A stretch of 64,000 bases of DNA from Terribacillus sp. DMT04. Lineage in GTDB: Bacteria; Bacillota; Bacilli; Bacillales; Amphibacillaceae. Both the position numbers and the translations under genes were made by a program. The stretch spans positions 1,180,001-1,244,000 of the forward strand of contig NZ_CP077639.1 in NCBI RefSeq assembly GCF_019056395.1, in the 5' to 3' direction. The notes beneath the pieces are model-generated. The model saw only the letters and a list, made by a program, of their open reading frames with translations, did not search any database and was not told the origin of the DNA. Below are positions 16,434 to 25,366 of this stretch, piece by piece (position 1 is the stretch's first letter; every line of letters starts with the position of its first letter).

Positions 16434-16589
16434 TTAACCTAACTTTCTTTCGATTCTGTCAAGCTGCATCTTCATTTCTTCTTGACCTTGCTTTATTTCG
16501 ATAATATCCTTTTTAAGTCCATCTCTCCCACTAACTAGCTGTTTCACTAATTGTATTTCCTTTAGTATCTTTCGTAATAATTCTTCCAC
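16434..16589 (-). CDS. 51-residue coiled-coil protein
   Basis: Starts at a GTG with a very strong AAAGGAGG 7 nt upstream. The sequence is a single amphipathic helix with heptad leucines/isoleucines (LLRKILKEIQLVKQLV, then IIEIKQGQEEMKMQLDRIERKL). The ribosome binding site and helix pattern make it a likely real gene. Short coiled-coil proteins like this are common phage or element passengers, with unknown function. A 26-codon frame at 16315-16395 just before it may be another gene remnant. Confidence 0.55.
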   Translation of the reverse strand: MEELLRKILKEIQLVKQLVSGRDGLKKDIIEIKQGQEEMKMQLDRIERKLG

Positions 16590-17019
16590 AAGTCAACCTC
16601 CTTTGGACATAATTTTATCTTTACTTGTTTGGGAAAAGGACCATAGGAAACTTATTTGTTTTGTATATAATTGATAAACAGATTCCGCGACTATATTATA
16701 TCTTTAATATAGTCTACAGTAGCAAGTCCGTCTATGCATGCTGGCTTTGAAGATAAAAGTGTTAGGTGTAATATATATAATTTGAAGGGAAGAAGAGATT
16801 CATTATTTCAGGTTTATCAGTGATTAGGAAGAAGAACAACCCTTATCTTTTCGTAGTTATATTAGGGTAATACCAATTAAAAGCCAAGGGCAATTGACTT
16901 GAAATCTCTTATATTATTTCATCCTAGTTACTTATCTTATATTATTCAGTCTGCGGAGAGAACTATACAAGTAATCCGGTTACGGAATTTAAGCCCCGCG
17001 TTTGTTAAATACCAAATAT
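16590..17019. other. AT-rich intergenic region
   Basis: No gene seen. It contains a 10-bp inverted repeat, GACTATATTA and TAATATAGTC, at about 16690-16715 around a 6-7 nt loop, which could be an AT-rich operator or weak terminator. Confidence 0.4.
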
Positions 17020-18054
17020 TCAAAAGGGATAAGCATTATAGACTTTCCCAATGATACCTTTTAATTGATGAACACCTAGATCGGTATTTGTCATTACGAC
17101 TAATCCTGTTTTTAAATAAGGATAAGCCACCATCATACATTGGAAACCAACACCCCAACCAAGAGATGAAATTTCAATTCCTTTATCGGTTTTATCCAGA
17201 AAAACTCCTAGCCCAGTCCACTCCTTACAACCTTGAGGATTAATAACTTCCATTGCCTTACTTACTGATAGCTCAAGCTTACTTTCACCGTTTAAAGAAT
17301 TCATTACTTCAATAACCAAAAGAGCTAAATCTTTAGGCGTTGACCATAACCCAGAAGCTGCTGGATATGGATAGATTGGAAATTTTCCATTTACTAATTT
17401 TCCATTTTTGTGGTGACCGCAAGAGAAATAGTTTGTTACTTCTGATGTTGGAAGTTCAAATGTGCTATTCTCCATATTTAATGGTAAAAAGATATGTTCA
17501 TTCATTACTTCATTAAAAGGTTTCCCAGTAACGTCTTCAATCAGAAGCTGTATAATGCAAAAACCTGCGTCTGAATATTCAAAGGTGCTCCCAGGTTCAT
17601 ACTTAATTTCAATAGGTTCTTTACAATAGGGTGTTCTTCCTTCTAATATTTCGACTATTGAGGGAGGATCTATCCTGGAATTGAGTTCTAGGAAACTTCC
17701 TTCGGGGTCCATAATACCAGATTGGTGACTAAGTAAATTTCTTAAGGTAACTTTCTTATTTTTATTTAGTTCACTATGAGGAACCTTCCATGATGTTAGT
17801 TTTTCATTTACATTCTCATCTAAATCCAGGATTCTTTGTTCGGTCAATTTCATCACCAGTAGTGAGGTCAAAAATTTACTGATTGAACAAGCACTAAATA
17901 TAGAATTACTTTTCACACTTTTATCTGTTTCTGCTTCGAGTAAGCCGAAGCATTCTGTACTACTTATGGTACCATCATCAATGGTTGCGATGCTTAATCC
18001 AGTTACACTATAATCTTCCATAAGATATTGTATGTTGGTATTTAGTGTTTTCAT
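17020..18054 (-). CDS. Serine hydrolase of the beta-lactamase/class C family
   Basis: 344 residues from ATG 18054, chosen for GGGGG 9 nt upstream. It carries the SxxK nucleophile motif in FSACSISKFL (with flanking helix LTSLLVMKLTE), the second motif YSDAGFC (Tyr-x-Asp in place of YxN) and a late glycine-rich LGWGVGFQ segment. These enzymes include esterases, D-aminopeptidases and penicillin-binding-like proteins. No signal peptide is evident, so a cytoplasmic esterase/peptidase role is more likely than beta-lactam resistance. Confidence 0.8.
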   Translation of the reverse strand: MKTLNTNIQYLMEDYSVTGLSIATIDDGTISSTECFGLLEAETDKSVKSNSIFSACSISKFLTSLLVMKLTEQRILDLDENVNEKLTSWKVPHSELNKNKKVTLRNLLSHQSGIMDPEGSFLELNSRIDPPSIVEILEGRTPYCKEPIEIKYEPGSTFEYSDAGFCIIQLLIEDVTGKPFNEVMNEHIFLPLNMENSTFELPTSEVTNYFSCGHHKNGKLVNGKFPIYPYPAASGLWSTPKDLALLVIEVMNSLNGESKLELSVSKAMEVINPQGCKEWTGLGVFLDKTDKGIEISSLGWGVGFQCMMVAYPYLKTGLVVMTNTDLGVHQLKGIIGKVYNAYPF

Positions 18055-18138
18055 TAAAACAACCCCCGAATTAACTCCTATGTACGCCAAATGGCTGATA
18101 CTTGTTGACGCACCTTCGACTTATAGCTATAAAGATTT

Positions 18139-18192
18139 TAGGTGAAGCGTGTGATGTGCTTGTTTTTAATCAGCCAGCAAGTTCGTGTCACC
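18139..18192 (-). pseudogene. Third integrase remnant
   Basis: On the minus strand this encodes DTNLLAD, a stop, then KQAHHTL, aligning with DVNLLAVSKQARHTS around the second catalytic His of the integrase. About 54 bp are recognisable, and the DNA also matches GCCAGCAAGTT. It is another fossil of the integrase family about 2 kb beyond the first. Confidence 0.6.
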
Positions 18193-18247
18193 CATATCTC
18201 GATTGGCTGCTTTGTTAGTAGCTTAACTAATTATATGTACAAGTAAC

Positions 18248-18631
18248 TTAGTGTCCAGGGTCGCTTTCTACACTTAAAATGTGACTTTTATTAAAAGCTA
18301 TTATAGCTGTAGTAATGAATGCTATTAAAGAAACAATGAAAAATTCAAATTTAACTAGCAAGGCTAAAATTATACCTATCACACCGATAAGATATAAAGT
18401 TTGTGACAAGGGATTCACTCTTACGATGACTGAAGAATCATTATTAACTTCAATCTTATTACTGTATCCGCCGCCTTGAACGGTTGTTCTTATATCGACG
18501 AGATTGCTGTCCGGTTCAAACTCATATGTCTCGCCATTTCTAAGTTTAGTTAGCATTTGATCACCTGCATACAATTTAATGAGCGCTAAACCACCATAAA
18601 AATTCTTTTTACGAGTAACTTTAATAGTCAT
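18248..18631 (-). CDS. Hypothetical membrane protein
   Basis: 127 residues from ATG 18631 (AAAGGTGG upstream). The first ~75 residues are a beta-rich soluble part (KLYAGDQMLTKLRNGETYEFEPD, VDIRTTVQGGGYSNKIEV). Two transmembrane segments follow (~80-120) and a short tail. The layout suggests a cytoplasmic or surface beta domain attached to the membrane. No named family. Confidence 0.65.
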   Translation of the reverse strand: MTIKVTRKKNFYGGLALIKLYAGDQMLTKLRNGETYEFEPDSNLVDIRTTVQGGGYSNKIEVNNDSSVIVRVNPLSQTLYLIGVIGIILALLVKFEFFIVSLIAFITTAIIAFNKSHILSVESDPGH

Positions 18632-18643
18632 ATAGAAAACCAC

Positions 18644-19156
18644 CTTTATAAAAAATACCTTAAAAATATATCATAATTTACCAATAATTACTATAAAAGT
18701 TTATTGCTTCTTTGTTTGCTGAGGAGAGGAGAAAATAGTAGGCATGAGGAATGTACAAGTTTTCCTTGGAATAATTTCTCTGTTGAAGAAGACTTCCGCA
18801 GTAAACAGATGATACTAATGGTGATGACTAAGAAAGCGATACAACAAGCATCTAGGGAAGAATAATCTAAAAAGCATAATACTCTCAGCTGATTGTGTAT
18901 TTGGAGACATGGTACATGAGAGGAAGAAGGGGAGAATATTATTTCGTATAGCTTCAGTGGTATGCGAAAATCAATTAAATTTGCAACCTATTTAAGAGCC
19001 TGTTTTAAAGTTAGAGTAATTGAAATATTCTCGTATATCTAACGAAGTTTAACTTGTATTCAACAATAGGCTCATTGAGAGATTTTTTGAAGACAAAAAA
19101 ACAGAATGATGTTGCAAAGGATAAATCACAAGTTCCAGTTTGAAATGGGGGTACTT
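18644..19156. other. Intergenic region with a gene remnant
   Basis: A 27-codon open stretch at 18782-18865 (VEEDFRSKQMILMVMTKKAIQQ) looks like the end of a lost protein gene but has no start or ribosome binding site. The remaining sequence shows nothing that I recognise. Confidence 0.35.
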
Positions 19157-19819
19157 ATGAAAACTCATTATTATTTAGGTTGGTTTAACAATTTCTTTCC
19201 AGAGAATTTGAGCAGTGTGTTAAAGGCAGATATAACTGATAGAAAATCGCTTGTTATGATTAGCTCAAATCCATCTATTAATGAAGATAATGGGGCAACG
19301 GAACGCTCGTGGCTTGACCAAGCTGGCATTAAGTTCGATGAATATCATTTAATTAATTATTACGTACAGAAGGAAAATGCTCAAACGATGATTCAAAATG
19401 CTTCAGTCATTTTCTTATTAGGAAGAGACACTCTTAAACAAAATGATTTCTTAATAGAATATGAATTATCGAATTTGAATAAATAGAGCAGCGGTATTGT
19501 GATGGGAACAAATGCTGGTGCAATTAATATGTCTGCAAAATGGTTATGCTCGAAAAAAATTGGATCTAAAGTTGAAAAAAGCTCTGTGTACAACGGAATT
19601 GGTCTTGACAATTTTTCCGTCCTTTCTCATTTTGATCTCGAAAACAATATCGCACTAGTTCAAAACGAACTATCCCTTTTATCTGAAGAAATGAATATTT
19701 ATGCTTCGAACAAAGATTGTGCTGTACGGGTAAGAGGGGACAAAATCGACATTTTAGGCAATGTTTTTTTAATCTCCCGTTCTAATATTCAGAAATTGGA
19801 TGAGACGCTCTGGTTGTAG
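19157..19819 (+). pseudogene. Peptidase E-like (S51 / class I amidotransferase-like) gene with a stop codon
   Basis: From ATG 19157 (GGGGG upstream) the frame reads LVMISSNPS, then ASVIFLLGRDTLKQNDFL, a TAG at 19484-19486, and in the same frame IVMGTNAGAINMSAKW and a C-terminal half to TAG 19819. The fold is that of peptidase S51, but the nucleophile elbow normally G-x-S-A-G reads GTNAG, so the serine is Asn. A single in-frame nonsense codon plus loss of the nucleophile indicates an inactive gene, unless an active split or read-through form exists. Confidence 0.75.
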
Positions 19820-20103
19820 TGACTGGCTATGACTTGCTTAAATTAATTTAACTACAGCAATCGGATCTTAGTATTAGTTGTAAGTGAGTTATTTTTTTAT
19901 CAGCAAGAGAGGCTAATAGCTAAACAAGGAGCTGTCGAATGTAGTAGTATTTAAACGCGTTAAATGGCAGTAATGTGTAAGACTCAGTAAGAGATACAAT
20001 GGGAAATGTTATTATATGTATTTTTGTGTGATGACTATAACATATATACAAAACGACTTAAACAATATGGCAGCCCATATTCACATAAGAAAGAAGAGAG
20101 TGT

Positions 20104-20994
20104 GTGTCTAACTATATAACAGTTAAAAATAAGAAAATCTATTATGAGAGCCATGGTGATGCCCATCTACCTGTATGTTTGTATTTACACGGCGGACCAG
20201 GAGCTGGTTCCTATGATTTTATTGAACATCAAGGTCAAGAGCTTTCAAAATTTCTGAAGATAATTGCAATTGATCAAAGAGGGGTGTTACGTTCGGATCC
20301 AATTAATGATGAAGAGCCGTTCGGAATTCATGATTTAATAGATGATTGCGAATCTATCCGTGACCAACTTGGTATAGAAAAGTGGGGAATCATTGGTCAT
20401 TCAGTTGGTGGTTATTTGGCTGTGCAATATCAATTGAAATATCCTGAGAAGGTGACATATCTTTTGTTGGAATGTCCAACGCTTGATCTGGGAAGTTCTG
20501 CTCGCTCACTAATTGCAGGAGCGCTTCAGGAGTACGAACGATTAGGAAAATATGAAAAGATCAATGAATACTATGCTGCTTCAAGTATAAGAGATACTGA
20601 AAAAGTTTGGGGAATATGTATAGAGGTTCTTATTGATTTGGATGAATATAAAGACAATTTGTATGTCCACGGGGAAGATAAACATTTTTTTGATTATCTT
20701 GTTGAAAACTCTGGTATTCCACAAGAAAATTGGGAACGGGCATATAATCATCAACAAAAGCTCTATCAAGAAGGGAAAATATTTGAATCTTTGTTACCGC
20801 AACTCGATTCTGTTACTTGTCCGATGCTACTAATTAAAGGTGAATATGATTGGGTAACCAGTAAAAATCAACTGACTGCATTTGCAAATGGTCAGGCCAA
20901 CCGTAAGATAGTTATGTTTAGTCAAAGCGGAAATTTTCCGAGGTTCGAGGAACCTGAAAAGTATGTAAGGGTAATACGAGAATTCATAACTTAA
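20104..20994 (+). CDS. Alpha/beta hydrolase, proline iminopeptidase-like, catalytic His replaced
   Basis: 296 residues from a GTG with a weak AAGAAGAGAG upstream. It has the oxyanion motif HGGPGAG (~29-35), nucleophile elbow GHSVGG and the acid in LIKGEYDWVT. The expected catalytic His sits in the family motif SGHFPRFEEP, but here the codon is AAT and the motif reads SGNFPRFEEPEKY. One base change would explain it. The protein is otherwise full length, so it may be a recently inactivated enzyme or have another role. Confidence 0.85.
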   Translation: MSNYITVKNKKIYYESHGDAHLPVCLYLHGGPGAGSYDFIEHQGQELSKFLKIIAIDQRGVLRSDPINDEEPFGIHDLIDDCESIRDQLGIEKWGIIGHSVGGYLAVQYQLKYPEKVTYLLLECPTLDLGSSARSLIAGALQEYERLGKYEKINEYYAASSIRDTEKVWGICIEVLIDLDEYKDNLYVHGEDKHFFDYLVENSGIPQENWERAYNHQQKLYQEGKIFESLLPQLDSVTCPMLLIKGEYDWVTSKNQLTAFANGQANRKIVMFSQSGNFPRFEEPEKYVRVIREFIT

Positions 20995-21070
20995 TAATTT
21001 ATTCGAACCTTGGGATATTAAGTAGATATCATGAATTCAAATTTCTTTTGTTTATATGAAAGGGACAAAT

Positions 21071-21102
21071 AAAAAAAAGACTCCATATGGAGTCTTTTTT
21101 TA
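21071..21102. terminator. Bidirectional intrinsic terminator
   Basis: AAAAAAGACTCC and GGAGTCTTTTTT form a near-perfect palindrome. It serves the hydrolase on the left and the cold shock gene on the right. Confidence 0.85.
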
Positions 21103-21105
21103 TAA

Positions 21106-21306
21106 TTAACCTTTGTTTACGTTAACAGCTTGAGGTCCGCGTTGACCTTGTTCGATTTCGAAAGATACTCTTTGACCTTCGTCTAAAGATTTGAAGCCTT
21201 CGCCTTGGATAGCGCTGAAATGTACGAATACATCGTCTCCGCCTTCAACTTCGATGAAACCGAAACCTTTGTCTGCGTTAAACCATTTTACTGTACCTTG
21301 TTCCAT
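21106..21306 (-). CDS. Cold shock protein, CspB family (copy 1)
   Basis: 66 residues from ATG 21306, with AGGAGG 8 nt upstream. It has the RNA-binding motifs KGFGFIEV and VFVHF of the OB-fold cold shock domain. Such proteins bind single-stranded RNA/DNA and melt RNA structure after cold shock. It differs from the second copy at 51795 mainly at the C-terminus. The long 5' region is typical of cold-regulated csp genes. Confidence 0.95.
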   Translation of the reverse strand: MEQGTVKWFNADKGFGFIEVEGGDDVFVHFSAIQGEGFKSLDEGQRVSFEIEQGQRGPQAVNVNKG

Positions 21307-21336
21307 AGTATTGCCTCCTGTGGTGGGATGTCCCAC

Positions 21337-21830
21337 ACTTATATTACTACCCTTGTTTTTAAGATAAAAAATTCTAAAGGAGAGATCTCTCTTCTCGCAA
21401 ATTTTACACCGAACAAAAATAATTAACCTTAGTATAGCACCTATTACTCAATATAGCAAATGCGTATAGTATTTAATTTTTTCATACATATTTACTACTT
21501 CTCGTAATTATATCTGTAATTACACTCCTGCTATATAAGATGATTTTTTTCGCTGTTGTATCACAGTTCTGGACAACTAGTGTAAGAAGACAGAGCAGTG
21601 ACAGTTAGCATGGGCATTTATAAGATGTCTTTCTTTAATGACACTTTATCTGTACTGTCTCAAACAGATGATGATTTTTTGGGAGAACTATTATAGTTGG
21701 AATTGGTAAAGCCTTCTGACATATAAATAGAATAAAAAATATAGAAGTTTGGTATTACAATTGAGAATATCTAAAAGTACGTCTATGATAAATCTTATAT
21801 ACTTGAAAATTTATACAGTGGGGTGGAGTT
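21337..21830. other. Intergenic region, csp leader and unassigned DNA
   Basis: The first ~100 bp is the presumed csp leader and promoter on the minus strand. A 28-codon frame at about 21611-21697 (MGIYKMSFFNDTLSVLSQ) has no ribosome binding site. Nothing else is recognised. Confidence 0.4.
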
Positions 21831-22439
21831 GTGCAGCTACTATGTGAATCGGAAAGTTTAGAGGAATACCTACTTGAATCAAATGAAGTTGATTACACAA
21901 AGTCTATAGTAAAAGAAAAAATAGGAGAACTTTTCAATCCTTCACAAACAGAGATAGAAAAAGTAAGAATTGCGTTTGAGTTTGTTCGAGATGAAATAGC
22001 GCATTCCTGGGATATCCAATCAGTGCAGGTTACTTGTAAAGCATCGGAGGTTATAGCGTATAAAGAAGGGATTTGTTACGCAAAATCACATCTTTTGGCT
22101 GCTTTGTTACGTTCGCAGGGTATACCAACGGGCTTTTGCTATCAGCGATTAATGTTATTTGACGTACCTGAAAAAGGCTATTGTATCCATGCTTTGAACG
22201 CAGTTTATCTGCAATCAATGGATAAGTGGGTAAGGTTAGACGCACGTGGAAATAAGAAAGGGATAAATGCACAATTTTCTGTGGACAAGGAAAAGTTAGC
22301 GTTTATTACAGAAACGGAAAAGGACGAAATAGACTATCCAGTAATTTATACGAGTCCTCACCCCGATATTGTTGCTGTATTAAATGAACATGCGGATGCT
22401 TTAGACATGTACAAACATTATTTACCCACAAGAATATAA
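21831..22439 (+). CDS. Transglutaminase-like cysteine protease-fold protein
   Basis: 202 residues from a GTG. The papain-like core is clear: Cys in GICYAKSHLLAALLRSQGIP, His in IHALNAVYL and Asp in VRLDARGN, the Cys-His-Asp triad of the transglutaminase-like superfamily. Members cleave or cross-link peptides, and many are uncharacterised. No signal peptide is seen, so it is probably cytoplasmic. It stands alone with GGGGTGG-type upstream sequence. Confidence 0.8.
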   Translation: MQLLCESESLEEYLLESNEVDYTKSIVKEKIGELFNPSQTEIEKVRIAFEFVRDEIAHSWDIQSVQVTCKASEVIAYKEGICYAKSHLLAALLRSQGIPTGFCYQRLMLFDVPEKGYCIHALNAVYLQSMDKWVRLDARGNKKGINAQFSVDKEKLAFITETEKDEIDYPVIYTSPHPDIVAVLNEHADALDMYKHYLPTRI

Positions 22440-22517
22440 TCTGCTGTAATTACTTGTAACGATTTTAATTGTCAAAAGACAGTACTCTTAAATCACATAT
22501 TAGACTTGGGGGTTCAT

Positions 22518-23492
22518 ATGACGAATTCAAAATTAACCTTAGAAACGGATTATTTTTCTGTACATGCTTTATGTGACGGTGTTTATGCAGTAACAGCAAA
22601 ACCTGGTCAAGGTACATGGAGTAATGCAGGTTTTGTTGATTTAGGAGAAGAACTGCTCGTATTTGATTCTCATGGCACTCCTACAGCCGGTGCAGAGTTA
22701 CGTAAAATCGCAGAGTCTATGACGGGTAAGAAAGTAAAATACTTAGTAAATAGCCATTATCACGGTGATCACGTATTTGGGAACCAAGCATTTAACGATA
22801 CGGTAATTATATCAACTGCCGAGACGCAAAAACTGTGTACAGAGAAACACAGGCTTGGAAATCTGAAAACAGAAGAGAAAGTAATGCAGCAGTATTTGCT
22901 TAAACTAAAAAATCAAATACGGGAAACGGAAGAAACTATTAAAAAGAAAAGTTTGTATAAACAATTTGATGAAACGACAAGATTACTAGCCGATTTACCT
23001 AGGTTAAAGTTGGTGCTGCCTACACTGCTATTTGAGCAAAAACTCACCATAATAGGATCAAAACGAACGGTAGAATTGAGCTGTTTAGGTGGAGGGCATA
23101 CTCCAAGCGACACTTTCATGTACTTGCCGGCAGATAAAATTGTGTTTACAGGTGACTTGGTAACGGAGAATCTACATTTACCAATATATGATCCTAGAGA
23201 ATTCGTATCTATACTGGAGACTATTAAACACATGGATATAGATACCGTTGTTCCGGGGCATGGGAATGTGGGCAATAAGGATTTGTGCAACACTTTAGCA
23301 GACTACATAAAGTTCTTAATTCGAAAGGCTAAAGAAGCTCATTATAGAGAATTATCGCTTCCAGAATTTATAACTGGATATGAGCTATACGAGGAGTATA
23401 AAGATTGGGGAGGCATTAATGGAATACAAACAAACCTTTCTAGTATATTTAATTATTATTCTAATGATGTATCAAGAAAAAAGCAGAGGTGA
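22518..23492 (+). CDS. Metallo-beta-lactamase-fold hydrolase
   Basis: 324 residues from ATG 22518 (GGGGG upstream). It has the zinc-binding signature NSHYHGDHVFG, a third His in GGGHTPSD, the bridging Asp in FTGDLV and the last His in VPGHGN. An inserted helical region (~115-165) precedes the third His. The family includes quorum-signal lactonases, glyoxalase II-like and other hydrolases. The absence of a signal peptide argues against a secreted beta-lactamase; the substrate is unknown. Confidence 0.85.
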   Translation: MTNSKLTLETDYFSVHALCDGVYAVTAKPGQGTWSNAGFVDLGEELLVFDSHGTPTAGAELRKIAESMTGKKVKYLVNSHYHGDHVFGNQAFNDTVIISTAETQKLCTEKHRLGNLKTEEKVMQQYLLKLKNQIRETEETIKKKSLYKQFDETTRLLADLPRLKLVLPTLLFEQKLTIIGSKRTVELSCLGGGHTPSDTFMYLPADKIVFTGDLVTENLHLPIYDPREFVSILETIKHMDIDTVVPGHGNVGNKDLCNTLADYIKFLIRKAKEAHYRELSLPEFITGYELYEEYKDWGGINGIQTNLSSIFNYYSNDVSRKKQR

Positions 23493-23510
23493 AATTCCTC
23501 TGCTTTTTTA
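23477..23510 (+). terminator. Intrinsic terminator of the MBL-fold gene
   Basis: AAAGCAGAGG and CCTCTGCTTT with a 7-nt loop and T run. It overlaps the last codons of the gene. Confidence 0.85.
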
Positions 23511-23547
23511 AATCTTGTCACTGTATTAAAGGAAATCCCTTTTGTAA

Positions 23548-23826
23548 TTAACCGACTGGTTTATCATCATTTCGCTTTCTCACTATTAAGATTGTAAAAA
23601 GAGATAAACACGCAATGAAAGCTGGTAAGATAAACTCAATTATGTACGGGAGATTAATAACATCACAAATTATTAATGCGGCTCCGCCAAAAGCGTAAAA
23701 GATGATAGATGCTTTGTGATTGTTTTTGAATCCTGCTGGTGCAATTAACCATTTGTATTTATCTTTGTCTACGATGATTAATAGTGCAGCGGTAATGCCG
23801 ATAACTCCTATTAAAAACAAACTCAT
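23548..23826 (-). CDS. Small three-TM membrane protein
   Basis: 92 residues with hydrophobic segments at ~2-20, ~42-58 and ~62-82 and a basic tail (RKRNDDK). AAGGAGG lies 6 nt before the ATG. No recognised domain. It stands alone between the MBL-fold gene and another membrane-protein gene on the same strand. Confidence 0.65.
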   Translation of the reverse strand: MSLFLIGVIGITAALLIIVDKDKYKWLIAPAGFKNNHKASIIFYAFGGAALIICDVINLPYIIEFILPAFIACLSLFTILIVRKRNDDKPVG

Positions 23827-24056
23827 TTTATTCCTCCTTATTCTTTTCTGATACTTTCACTTTTCCATATAAAGGATCTAAGGTTATTTGATACAATTTT
23901 CTCGTAATTGATATGAAAACTATCTATTTGGGTTGAACAGAAAGAGGAAATTGGAATGTATTGATTTGTCATATAAAGAGATAAGACTATTTTTCGATTA
24001 CTAACCGCGGATTTGAAATATAACATAGCAACAGACTACTAAAGGAACCTGGGTAA

Positions 24057-24620
24057 TCAAGCACCTTTCCTTATGTATTTAAATGATTTTTTCTTATAGT
24101 CCAAGTGAACCATTAAAATTAAAAATAGTAAAAGAACAACCATTGCAAGTGGTTCTAACCATAGAATTTTCCCATCTAAAAATAGTCCTAATAGCATAAT
24201 TATTATCGAGATTATTGGGGCCATTGCATAATATGATTTCGCATTATAAAACCAACCATAAGGAAAGAAGTGAGCTCCTGTTATGATTGCAAATAACATA
24301 ATGGCGTTACTAGGGCTTTCTATAATTCCCCAAAAAAGAATAGGAAAGTAGATCAGCTGAGCAAGATTTAAATATAAACCTAGATCGCCCAATGGATTAT
24401 CTTTGGATTTCCAATCAGCTTTTATTAAATTGGAAATGCCAACGGATAATGGAAACATTAGGCCTGTTGCAAATAACATAAAGATGTTTTTCTGGTTTAA
24501 CTCTAGAGGCAGCAAAAACAATATAGTGATGATGCTCCAGATGACAACAGCTGATAGTAAAAATCCTATCCCGTTTTTACTTTTGACTGATAATTCATTT
24601 CTAATTCTTGTTATCTCCAA
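24057..24620 (-). CDS. DUF7010-like membrane protein
   Basis: 187 residues from TTG 24620, chosen because AAGGAGG lies 7 nt upstream and the start LEITRIRNELSVKSKNGIGF resembles the family opening. It has about six transmembrane segments. The family, which I recall as DUF7010, is uncharacterised. The label rests on memory of the N-terminal RxELSxKxKNGIxF motif. Confidence 0.65.
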   Translation of the reverse strand: MEITRIRNELSVKSKNGIGFLLSAVVIWSIITILFLLPLELNQKNIFMLFATGLMFPLSVGISNLIKADWKSKDNPLGDLGLYLNLAQLIYFPILFWGIIESPSNAIMLFAIITGAHFFPYGWFYNAKSYYAMAPIISIIIMLLGLFLDGKILWLEPLAMVVLLLFLILMVHLDYKKKSFKYIRKGA

Positions 24621-24817
24621 GCAATTTCCTCCTTTTTTAACCAATCTGCTGCATTGGTTATAGACAATTATTTCAAGATATTACTAACAATTTTATCATA
24701 ATTCTTCCAAAATGCTTCAAAAAAATAGCCCACTTATTTTTAAGTGAACTAGTAGAAGGAAACTTGTTATGGTTATTCGCTGTCCAGATAACAAGATGCT
24801 CTATTAACGTAATGATT

Positions 24818-24985
24818 TTAGTGATTAACATTGTTGTTGCGGTTTGCGTTTAAGTAATTAGCCGCTTCCGTTTTACCTTGTTGTGCTGCTGCCGCAGAGA
24901 TTTCCTCAGGATAATGAAAAAGGTGTTTGGGCGTTAAGAATGTGATAATGGCTACAACAAGAAAGCCGAATAAGAACAATAACAT
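24818..24985 (-). CDS. 55-residue single-pass membrane peptide
   Basis: Starts at ATG 24985 with AAGGAG upstream. An N-terminal hydrophobic helix (LLFLFGFLVVAIITFL) is followed by a polar tail rich in Ala/Gln/Asn (EISAAAAQQGKTEAANYLNANRNNN). Its ribosome binding site and composition support it as a real gene. Function unknown. Confidence 0.6.
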   Translation of the reverse strand: MLLFLFGFLVVAIITFLTPKHLFHYPEEISAAAAQQGKTEAANYLNANRNNNVNH

Positions 24986-25366
24986 GTTTATATCTCCTTA
25001 CATTTTCGTTTGTACTCATTATAAGAATCTCTTGTGTACATCATGTGTTGTTCTCGCCTAATTTTAAATATAAATGCGAAATTTCAAGTTGACTGTCAGC
25101 ATTTCTTTCATAAGACGATAGACGAACTGATTTGACACTTCAAGTCAGTAGGAAAGACGGTGATAACAGATAAACTTTCGCTAATACAGGGATTCAGCGT
25201 GCTAATGTAGAAATCCTTTTTGAGGACTTTGGCAATAGCTGCTTTTTCATTTATTTGTCTAAGCAGGATTGGGTGTAAAGAAGGGAAGCCGAAGAGATGG
25301 TTATGACAGGTAATGAAAAGCGAGATTAGTAGTTTTATAAATAACAGATAGATTGGAGATCCAAAC
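24986..25366. other. Intergenic region before the reductase
   Basis: It contains the small-peptide gene's promoter side and the reductase leader. A fragment resembling coding DNA (25250-25330) has no start. No supported feature. Confidence 0.35.
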
